A stretch of 64,000 nt of DNA from Pseudoalteromonas xiamenensis. GTDB taxonomy: Bacteria; Pseudomonadota; Gammaproteobacteria; Enterobacterales; Alteromonadaceae. Within the stretch, counting starts at the first letter, position 1. Each line of letters starts with the position of its first letter. The stretch is taken from assembly GCF_030994125.1 (NCBI RefSeq), contig NZ_CP099917.1:496001-560000 (forward strand), written 5' to 3'. A model generated the notes under the pieces. The model was not told the DNA's origin. It worked only from the letters and a program-made list of their open reading frames with translations, and searched no databases. Position numbers and translations under genes: made by a program. This document shows, piece after piece, positions 1 through 6,862 of the stretch.

Positions 1-167
1 AGCAAGCCCCTGCTGAAATGGTTGCTGAACTTACGCAAATGTGTACAGATTGGGCGAAAGACGACAACGTAGAAGCTGGCGCACTGAAAAAGTTTGTATT
101 GGATTGCGTAAACGAAGAATTACTAAGTAACGGCTACCAAGCGGTTACAGATGTAGAAATCAAGTAA
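1..167 (+). CDS. C-terminal end of an unidentified protein (5' truncated by window)
   Basis: An open frame running from base 3 gives 54 residues ending in DVEIK before TAA at 165-167. The codons look like real coding sequence and an intrinsic terminator follows 19 bp later, so this is the tail of a gene whose start lies outside the window. I do not recognise the family. The tail is acidic and probably helical, with no transmembrane stretch or known motif. The neighbouring gene runs the other way, so context gives no clue to its function. Confidence 0.6.
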   Translation, partial: QAPAEMVAELTQMCTDWAKDDNVEAGALKKFVLDCVNEELLSNGYQAVTDVEIK

Positions 168-185
168 TTACAATCAGAAATAATT

Positions 186-214
186 AAAAGGCCCAAATGG
201 GCCTTTTCTGTTTT
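186..214 (+). terminator. Rho-independent terminator
   Basis: A GGCCC/GGGCC stem, extended by AAAA/TTTT, has an AAAT loop and is followed by CTGTTTT. It lies just after the truncated gene at the window start. The near-symmetric A/T arms could let it work on both strands, serving the convergent SNF transporter gene too. Confidence 0.8.
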
Positions 215-300
215 AAGTGTAAGCACGTGTTCAAACCAGAGCTTAGTGTGGACCGCCATATCCGGCAATAGACGCACTTCTTCAGCTATTTACTAACGAA

Positions 301-1623
301 TTATCTCAATGCCACGTTTACAAATACGGCTGTCATCAGCACAGGGCACACGTACTTCACATACAAAGCAAAATAGTAGATGTTTCCATGGCATTCGAGC
401 GCGAGCTGATTGCCTCGTCTCCACATCCAACCTACGGTAATGAAGTAGAATAACCCCATAAGTGGTAATTGGTACTGTGTAAACACGGTGATCACAAGCC
501 CAAACAACCAATCAAAATTTAAAATAATGATGATTGAAGCAAGTAATACTGTTGCTGAAACTGCCCACGTCGCGGCTCTACGCGTGACACCATGATTCTC
601 AACCAAAAACGAAACCGGAATTTCAGTGGAGGAAATCGTTGAAGTAACCGATGCAATGGACATTAAAACAAAGAAGCACAGTGCAACGAAAACACCAATC
701 TCTCCCATGGTATTAAACAACTCGGGAAGCACAGCGAAAATTAAACGCCCTTCCCCGATTAACTTGCCATCTTGGAATACCTGAACACCGTGCTGCTGAG
801 CAACAAAAATAGCGGGAATAATTAGCAAACCGGCTAAAAATGCCACCGCGGTATCAAGCATAGCCACACTCAGCGTTAGCTTAGGTAAATTTTCATTTGG
901 CTTTAAATAAGAGCCATAAATCATCATGCACCCAACACCCAGCGACAACGAGAAGAAAGCCTGCCCCATCGCTGCGATGATAAGGTCTGGGTCCGTTACT
1001 TTGCTAAAATCGGGCTTAAGGTAAGTTTCAAAACCTTCTTTTGCACCAGGTAATGTCGCGATATATGCAATGAGCGCGACCAGTAAAATAAGTAACATCG
1101 GCATCAATCGACGTGACCACTTTTCAATACCCGATTTAACCCCTTTAAATATAATGCTTGCTGTCAACAACACCATCAAAGGCGTAAACACAAAATTTCG
1201 TGCCATACTGTCTTCAGTTAAAAACCGACTTACATCACTCAGCCCAAGAAACGTGGTAACTGGTTCAAGTGCATGGGATAACATCCAGCCTGCCACAATA
1301 CTGTAGAAGCTGAGCATGACAATGGCGCCAAATAGGCCGATATACCCTGCTAGTGCACCTACTTTGGGCTGTTTTTCACTCCATGCGAGGCTTAGTGCTT
1401 TAACTGGGTTAGATTGGGCTTGGTGTCCTATATACAGTTCGGTGTATAGCGCAGGCAATGCCAACAAAAACACAACGATAAAGTACACGAGTAAAAATGC
1501 ACCACCACCGTGGTTGGCAGCTTGAGTGGGGAATCCCCAAATGTTACCAAGCCCTACGGCTGCACCAGCGGCTGCTAATACGAAACCGAGTCGACTTTGA
1601 AATCCATCGCGCAAAGAGGCCAT
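301..1623 (-). CDS. Sodium:neurotransmitter symporter (SNF/NSS) family transporter
   Basis: A 440-residue inner-membrane protein expected to take up an amino acid or related solute with sodium. Seen: a short cytoplasmic N-terminus with SRLGFVLAAAGAAVGLGNIWGFP near residues 10-32, the classic first helix of the SNF family that forms the Na+/substrate site, followed by about 11-12 hydrophobic segments. The length matches prokaryotic members (about 440-500). The substrate cannot be deduced; bacterial relatives carry tryptophan, tyrosine, leucine or other small solutes. It is monocistronic, with lysC upstream on the same strand 320 bp away. A TATAAT box lies 36 bp upstream of the ATG. Confidence 0.9.
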   Translation of the reverse strand: MASLRDGFQSRLGFVLAAAGAAVGLGNIWGFPTQAANHGGGAFLLVYFIVVFLLALPALYTELYIGHQAQSNPVKALSLAWSEKQPKVGALAGYIGLFGAIVMLSFYSIVAGWMLSHALEPVTTFLGLSDVSRFLTEDSMARNFVFTPLMVLLTASIIFKGVKSGIEKWSRRLMPMLLILLVALIAYIATLPGAKEGFETYLKPDFSKVTDPDLIIAAMGQAFFSLSLGVGCMMIYGSYLKPNENLPKLTLSVAMLDTAVAFLAGLLIIPAIFVAQQHGVQVFQDGKLIGEGRLIFAVLPELFNTMGEIGVFVALCFFVLMSIASVTSTISSTEIPVSFLVENHGVTRRAATWAVSATVLLASIIIILNFDWLFGLVITVFTQYQLPLMGLFYFITVGWMWRRGNQLALECHGNIYYFALYVKYVCPVLMTAVFVNVALR

Positions 1624-1945
1624 ACTACATTCAGTTTTGTTATTGTTTTGGGCGTTCGATTATACTGAGTTAGCACTAAAAAGCGACTTTTTAGGCCGAG
1701 TATTTTAAGGAAATGGACGTCTAAACTAGGTCAAGTTATGCATCGATAAGTTAAACAAAACAGATGTCTTATTGAAATTGAAACACGAATACGCAGAACC
1801 CCATAAACCTCGATAGCTTAGCTCACCGTAAGCAGTTGAATATATTAATTAATCAATTAATTGATGACTGGTTTAAGTTCAAGGTTATTTGACTCGAAGC
1901 GAGCTGCAATAATTGATCCACAACTCGCTTCTTATCTCTGCACTA
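1624..1945. other. Intergenic region between lysC and the SNF transporter gene
   Basis: No gene is seen. On the minus strand a TATAAT box (plus 1659-1664) is a plausible -10 for the SNF transporter, without a good -35. Just upstream is a perfect 8-bp inverted repeat, CTAAAAAG/CTTTTTAG with a 3-base centre (1676-1694), placed where a regulator could bind. An A/T-only palindromic stretch rich in TTAATTAA lies at about 1845-1864. A GAAGCGAG/CTCGCTTC pair at about 1894-1932, just past the lysC stop, may form the 3' hairpin of the lysC mRNA, but no T-run follows it. Confidence 0.4.
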
Positions 1946-3292
1946 TTAAGCCACTTCTAACAAATGTTCATGGATAGCTTGAACTACAGAATCAGATTGA
2001 TTCTGCTCTACTAAGAAACATAAGTTATGTTTGCTCGCCCCATGGCAGATTAAACGAATGTTAAAGTCAGACAATACACGCATGAGGTTACTATCATCGT
2101 GACGAAGTTGAATTTCAGAACCAATCAGTGCCACAAGTGTTAGGTTGTTTTCAACCGTTACTTGGCAAAACTGAGAAAGTTCGTCTAAACAAGCTTGCTC
2201 AAGTTCCGGACGGCTTGCATTAGGGGCATTATCGAGAGTCAACGCCACACTAATTTCAGATGTAGTAACTAAATCAACAGAAATGTTGTAACTGCTTAAG
2301 ATGCCAAAAACGCGTGCTAAAAAACCACTCGCTAGCAACATTTCTGGGCTCTTGAGCGTTAGTAATAGTTGATTTTTACGCTGTGTTACAGCACGGATCC
2401 CTGGCTCGTTTCGTTTTTCTTTTTCAATCCACGTTCCACCTGCATGTGGTTCACGACTCGAACCAACGAACACGGAAATACCTGCTCGGCTTGCAGGCAA
2501 AATGGTCGCCGGATGCAACACTTTCGCACCAAACGTTGCCATTTCCGCCGCCTCGTCAAAACTTAGACGAGCTATCGGCGTTGCTTTGGCACACAAACGA
2601 GGATCGGTAGAGAAGATGCCCACAACGTCAGTCCAAATGTGAACGCTCACCGCACTAATCGCTTCAGCAAGTAGCGCCGCGCTGTAATCTGAACCGCCGC
2701 GTCCAAGCGTGGTTGTTTGCCCAAAACTATCTGAACCGATGAAACCCTGAGTAACAACAACATGCTCTTCCAAGATAGGCAACAGCAACTCGGTTGCGGC
2801 TTCACGTGTCGCTAGTATGTCAGGTACCGCTTTACCGAAACTTGAGTTGGTTTTAAGTACCTTTCTCACGTCAAAACGCTCCGCTTTCACACCAAGTTGG
2901 CGAAGTACCTGAGTAAACAAAAATGAAGATAGACGCTCACCAAAACTTAGCATCTCATCGCACTGTTGTTTACTCAACGCATGCAAACTAGCAAGTTGTT
3001 TAAATTCATTGAGAGTTTGCTCAAACCCTTGTGCTAAATCCGCATCTAAGCTGAGTTTCGCTAGAATGTTGTCTTGAATTGCGATGACCGCATCAACCCA
3101 CTGCTGACGATCAGATTCACTATGACCCGCCTGAGTTAGGTTCACTAAATGATTTGTAACGCCAGCGCTTGCGCTCACGGCAACAACGCGTACGTTGTTA
3201 TCATCTTGGATAATTTGGGCGCAGCGTAACATTGCATCAAAATCGGCAACACTTGTACCGCCAAATTTGGCAACTACAATATTAGAATTCAT
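1946..3292 (-). CDS. lysC: Lysine-sensitive aspartokinase (aspartate kinase III)
   Basis: Phosphorylates L-aspartate to aspartyl-4-phosphate, the entry step to lysine, threonine and methionine synthesis. Seen: 448 residues, close to E. coli LysC (449). The N-terminal kinase signature is VAKFGGTSVAD, and the catalytic core has TLGRGGSDYSAALLA with WTDVVGIFSTDPR (residues about 200-235). Two ACT-type regulatory regions occupy the last 150 residues (around LLTLKSPEMLLASGFLARVF and LVALIGSEI), where lysine should bind for feedback inhibition. A lysine riboswitch precedes it, so control acts on both enzyme and mRNA. The ATG has an AAGGAGA ribosome site 4 bases upstream, itself part of the riboswitch platform. 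It is transcribed alone. Confidence 0.96.
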   Translation of the reverse strand: MNSNIVVAKFGGTSVADFDAMLRCAQIIQDDNNVRVVAVSASAGVTNHLVNLTQAGHSESDRQQWVDAVIAIQDNILAKLSLDADLAQGFEQTLNEFKQLASLHALSKQQCDEMLSFGERLSSFLFTQVLRQLGVKAERFDVRKVLKTNSSFGKAVPDILATREAATELLLPILEEHVVVTQGFIGSDSFGQTTTLGRGGSDYSAALLAEAISAVSVHIWTDVVGIFSTDPRLCAKATPIARLSFDEAAEMATFGAKVLHPATILPASRAGISVFVGSSREPHAGGTWIEKEKRNEPGIRAVTQRKNQLLLTLKSPEMLLASGFLARVFGILSSYNISVDLVTTSEISVALTLDNAPNASRPELEQACLDELSQFCQVTVENNLTLVALIGSEIQLRHDDSNLMRVLSDFNIRLICHGASKHNLCFLVEQNQSDSVVQAIHEHLLEVA

Positions 3293-3396
3293 GGTCTCTC
3301 CTTTAGACTACGCCATATATTTTGAGGCTTTAGTCATAAAATACAAGGAGAACTTGGCAAGAAGGTGACTCGTCGAAGGAAGAAATTAACCATTGC
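3293..3396 (-). promoter_or_regulatory. Expression platform of the lysine riboswitch (SD-sequestering stem)
   Basis: Read on the minus strand. The lysC Shine-Dalgarno AAGGAGA (plus 3297-3303) is fully complementary to TCTCCTT (plus 3345-3351), and the arms are held by GACTA/TAGTC (3331-3335 with 3306-3310) and GCC/GGC, forming an OFF stem. The same TCTCC, continued by TTGCCAAG upstream, is complementary to GGAGA and CTTctGGCAA at the 3' edge of the aptamer (about 3392-3409). Forming that ON stem would break P1 and free the Shine-Dalgarno. No terminator T-run is present, so control is probably at translation. Pairings were found by eye, not folded computationally. Confidence 0.7.
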
Positions 3397-3562
3397 CAGA
3401 AGCTCTCCACCAGTGAGTTGGTGACAGTCCTGAGGATTCAGCCCCAAAGACCGAGAAAAGACCACGACGAATCAGCCTTTACTCTCGGCAATGCTCTCCC
3501 TCGTTAGTGTTCGTAGAGTATCGTCCTCTCCCACTAACTACCTAGGCATTGCACCTCTTCTG
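3397..3562 (-). promoter_or_regulatory. Lysine riboswitch (L box) aptamer
   Basis: On the minus strand the conserved L-box blocks appear in order: AGAGGTGC at the 5' side, a GGGAGAG block, GCCGAGAGTAAAGGC, GGGGCTGAATCCTC, GACTGTCACC, and GGTGGAGAGCTTCTGG at the 3' side. P1 is CAGAAG (plus 3557-3562) pairing with CTTCTG (plus 3397-3402). The order and spelling closely match the known E. coli lysC leader, and the downstream gene is lysC. Lysine binding is expected to stabilise P1 and switch lysC off. Confidence 0.95.
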
Positions 3563-3588
3563 TGTTTAACACCTTACGTGCTAAACGT

Positions 3589-3641
3589 GCTCCACCGCAG
3601 TGGAGCGAGTGAAAATTATCGTTTAGCCGTCTAGGTGTCAA
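3589..3641 (-). promoter_or_regulatory. lysC promoter and 5'-end hairpin
   Basis: On the minus strand TTGACA (plus 3636-3641) and TAATTT (plus 3613-3618) are separated by exactly 17 bases, a near-consensus sigma-70 promoter placed just upstream of the riboswitch. The predicted start near 3606 coincides with a hairpin with perfect GCTCCAC/GTGGAGC arms and a 4-base loop (3589-3606). Such a 5'-terminal stem could protect the long leader from RppH/RNase E attack; that role is inference. Confidence 0.7.
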
Positions 3642-3648
3642 GTTATTT

Positions 3649-4895
3649 TTAAATAAATTGACCCGCAAAAAACGCGCCTGTATAGCCAATCGTATAGGCA
3701 ATCAACAGATAACCAGACATACGCAAATAGCTCATAAAGGTTAAGTCCTTCACTTTACTCATTGCTATAATACCAGCTGCGGAACCAATGATAAGCATTG
3801 ATCCCCCCACCCCAGTTGCATAGGTGAAGGCTAACCAGTTTTGCTCGGTCATCGCAATGTCTGCTTTAAGCAACGCCGCAGTCAACGGAACGTTGTCAAT
3901 AGTTGCAGAGAGTAAACCCATTAGGTAATTAGCATATTCAGGTGGCATAAGCTCGTATAAATGCGTAAACATATGTAAAACACCGACTTCTTTGAGCGCT
4001 CCAACGAGTAATAATACACCAACGAAAAAAAGTAACGTGTCGTATTCAATTTCACGAATGTAATCAATGATTTTCTTGTTTACGTCTTTTTTGCGCATTA
4101 AAAATTGCGCTACTAAGAACATAAGAGACAAGCCAAACAAGAAAGTAAGTAATGGCGGTACGTGGTACAAAACACTCAATACAAGTGTCGCCAAGATAGT
4201 CGAAAAGAAAATAACCGCGATGGTAATGTCCGTTTTTTCAATTCGGCGTAAATCTGATTTTTCAAACACAACCGGTTCTTTCATGCCGATAGAAAGCATG
4301 GTTGCTAAGACTAAAACGGCAAATAACGACGGTAGTACCAATAATAGCAGATCAGGGATCGTCACCTTATCTGCCAAGAAAATCATGAGTGTAGTTACGT
4401 CACCTGTAATCAACGATACGCCCCCCGAATTCACCGCAAATACAATCAATGTGGCATACTTGATGAGCTTTTTCGGGTCGAGTTTCAGTGACATGATTAC
4501 CGCAAGCGAAATCAACGTTGCCGTAATGTTGTCGGAAATAGATGAAAACAAGAATGCAGCCGCTCCCACCACAAACATCAAACGACGTTCACTAATTTGT
4601 GCTGGCATCACTCGATGAACAATATTTTGGATAAACCCTTTGGAGTTTAGATAGGCAACAAAAGTCATCGCTGCCATTAAAAACAACCATAAAGTGGCTA
4701 TCTCTAGAATGTTGTGATCTAACTGTTCTTGTACAATTTCTGGGCTTTCGCCATGAAAAGGGGAAATAAAAGCGATAATCCAACACAAAGTACCAAAAAA
4801 AGGGTTGTTTTGGCCTTGTTTACGTGGATGATATCCTCTATAACGATCAGCAAAAATGCGATTGCGACTAGGGTTAAGATTATGGGCGTGACCAT
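3649..4895 (-). CDS. nhaD: NhaD-family Na+/H+ antiporter, reading frame interrupted by a 1-base shift
   Basis: Inner-membrane sodium/proton exchanger of the NhaD group, typical of marine and alkaliphilic bacteria. The first 33 residues (MVTPIILTLVAIAFLLIVIE..., then VNKAKTTLF) are in one frame and the rest (FFGTLCWIIAF through GAFFAGQFI) in another; joined they give about 415 residues, a normal family length. Motifs include SSISDNITATLISLAV and ATIDNVPLTAALL, the two SxxDN-type segments of ion transporters. The break falls in a run of seven T on the coding strand (plus 4795-4801); an eighth T restores the frame. It could be a mutation, a sequencing error or, less likely, recoding. I chose the ATG at 4895 because the first membrane helix begins there; no clear ribosome site is visible. 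Confidence 0.8.
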
Positions 4896-5054
4896 AGTTC
4901 GTAAACAACCTGTATAATAAAGTAAAAAATTTGAGGGGTAACGTAATTCGCCGCGCAGTCTAGCATTTAGTGACAAGCGATGTCATGTACCTATGACTTA
5001 TTTGTCAGTTTTTTTACACTCTCGCAAAAGAATTAAATTGCCTACTGGAAAACC

Positions 5055-6299
5055 ATGATCCCAGCTAAAAAGATATTAAATACTATAAACGAACATTGGT
5101 CGACGCTAGAGCTACTTTTTAAACGCTTTAAGTACACAGACTTTAGTCTAAAAGATGTACAAAACGTATTAAAACAAAAGAACCCAAATTGGCAAAGTGA
5201 ACGATTATTTAAAGAAGCAAATCGACTGTTAAATCAAGAGATTGTTATCCCCCTTGCTAAGTCGTCACAACTTGAGCTCAATCGCGCTATTGCGGATTTT
5301 ATGGGTTATTTGTTGCAAGAAGAAAGTTTAGGGCTTGCAGAAGAAATTACCGTTTTAGTAAAAGATTTGGAGCGTCTGGGATTCAGACTCGCCGATGCAG
5401 GTCAAGTTGGCGACCATGGCGAACTTCGTCGTTTTAGTCGCATTATGGACGAACGCGTTCGGAAAATAGTCAAGCTGTATCAACACAATGAAAATGCAAT
5501 CATGAACATTGTTGAACAAGCAAAAGCTGACCAATCCAATGTCTCTTTAAAAAAGCGTTACCAAGCTGTGCTTGAAGCGTTTGATGAGTACATCGAACCG
5601 ATGCTCGAAATGGTCGATATTCACGGTGAATTTCAACGTTGTTTTAGTCTTATAGAACATCAAATCAGCGAGCAAATTATTACGCTCGATCACGTTGGTC
5701 GAGGCCCTGAAGATAAACGAATGCTTGAGCAATTGCGTACGCGTATCCTCGACATGCATTTAATTGGACGCGAAAGTTTGCGCCAAAGTGCGGACATGTT
5801 ACTTCCGCTTCGCGAAGAGTTACGCCGAAATACCTTAATCACTCGTCAAGCTTCTAAAGTGCTTTCACTGGTTCGAAAGCGCGGCGTGGACTTTGTATTG
5901 ACTGCAACACAGCCCAATTTCGTAAGTGATGTACAACGTTTTTCGCTTGGTCAACAACGTCACATTGTATCTTATATGGCTGGACTTTCCGAGTTCGAAG
6001 ATGAAGCTTACCAACTGCCGGATGAACTGGATGTACCAGCGTATGTGAGTCCAAATATCCCTGATTACTTGGATGTGAGAAAAGCGTTACGTGGTTTTAG
6101 CGGCAAGAAAACACAGCTTCTTGGTTTTTTGAGTAGCAGTTACCCTGATTTAGAAGCAGACGAAATGTTATTCCTTTATCAAAGGATTATCAGTGATTCT
6201 GAGTTTGCGCTATCTCAAGAGGACCTAAAACAGACAATCGCGATTGGCGAACATCAATTTGCACTCTATCCATTCAGTGCGAACGCAAAAGAAGATTAA
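5055..6299 (+). CDS. mksF: MksF-like kleisin subunit of an MksBEF (MukBEF-related) condensin
   Basis: Predicted 414-residue soluble kleisin that bridges SMC heads in a bacterial condensin. It is almost wholly helical and charged, with no signal peptide or membrane segment. The N-terminal third looks winged-helix-like and the middle is long helices (around residues 120-300). The strongest argument is context: it begins a tight operon (5-bp gap to the next gene) of kleisin, small KITE-like protein and SMC-like ATPase, the order known for Pseudomonas mksF-mksE-mksB. Sequence recognition of this subunit alone is weak. JetA of Wadjet systems is the alternative, but no JetD nuclease follows. It is divergently oriented from nhaD. 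Confidence 0.65.
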   Translation: MIPAKKILNTINEHWSTLELLFKRFKYTDFSLKDVQNVLKQKNPNWQSERLFKEANRLLNQEIVIPLAKSSQLELNRAIADFMGYLLQEESLGLAEEITVLVKDLERLGFRLADAGQVGDHGELRRFSRIMDERVRKIVKLYQHNENAIMNIVEQAKADQSNVSLKKRYQAVLEAFDEYIEPMLEMVDIHGEFQRCFSLIEHQISEQIITLDHVGRGPEDKRMLEQLRTRILDMHLIGRESLRQSADMLLPLREELRRNTLITRQASKVLSLVRKRGVDFVLTATQPNFVSDVQRFSLGQQRHIVSYMAGLSEFEDEAYQLPDELDVPAYVSPNIPDYLDVRKALRGFSGKKTQLLGFLSSSYPDLEADEMLFLYQRIISDSEFALSQEDLKQTIAIGEHQFALYPFSANAKED

Positions 6300-6304
6300 T
6301 AGTT

Positions 6305-6862
6305 ATGACAACAATCAACCTATCTGAGCTTACTGAATTACAAGCCATCTACAAGAAGTTGGCAGGTGGCTACCACATTAGCGAGCAAGACACGACACTT
6401 TGGCAACAATTGGATCAACAATTCGATTCCTATGAAGCGCTCTTTTTTGGTTTAGGCCAAGAAATTAAACGAGATAGCCGTGGTTTCTTTTATTTTGCAG
6501 CGGATGAAAGCACGCCTAACATGGGTAAAACGTCCCGCAGCTTCGCCCTCACCTTATTTGTGTTAATCGAGCATTTTGCAAACCAAGGTAAAGATCCTCT
6601 CAGAGCGCTGTTTGACGAAACCATCGATTTGGAATTGATGCAAACCATCGTGCAACTTAATAAGCATCTGTTTGACCAGCTCGAATTATTCTCTGGCTCA
6701 GAATTGCGAAAAGACGTCTACGGACGAATGGTGCGTTTTGGTTTAGCACGCGAAGTAGAAAATGGATATCAACATTTGGCGCCGATTTATCGTTACATCG
6801 ATGCGCTGATGGAAGTAAATGACAACCAATATGAAGACGTAGAGGACGAAGAATCATTATGA
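6305..6862 (+). CDS. mksE: MksE-like KITE subunit of MksBEF condensin
   Basis: A 185-residue protein of the size expected for MksE/JetB subunits, which dimerise as tandem winged helices and bind the kleisin. Seen: helical N-terminus (ELTELQAIYKKLAGGYHI), a central region with FVLIEHFANQGKDPLRALF, and an acidic tail (DVEDEE). Its stop codon overlaps the start of the ATPase gene (ATGA at 6859-6862), implying translational coupling and balanced stoichiometry. Assignment rests mainly on the operon; the sequence alone would be called hypothetical. Confidence 0.65.
   Translation: MTTINLSELTELQAIYKKLAGGYHISEQDTTLWQQLDQQFDSYEALFFGLGQEIKRDSRGFFYFAADESTPNMGKTSRSFALTLFVLIEHFANQGKDPLRALFDETIDLELMQTIVQLNKHLFDQLELFSGSELRKDVYGRMVRFGLAREVENGYQHLAPIYRYIDALMEVNDNQYEDVEDEESL

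Noticed and set aside
4067..4618. A 183-codon plus-strand frame inside nhaD
   Set aside because: It is antisense to clear NhaD coding sequence; low-complexity Lys/Asn/Thr composition is typical of a shadow frame.
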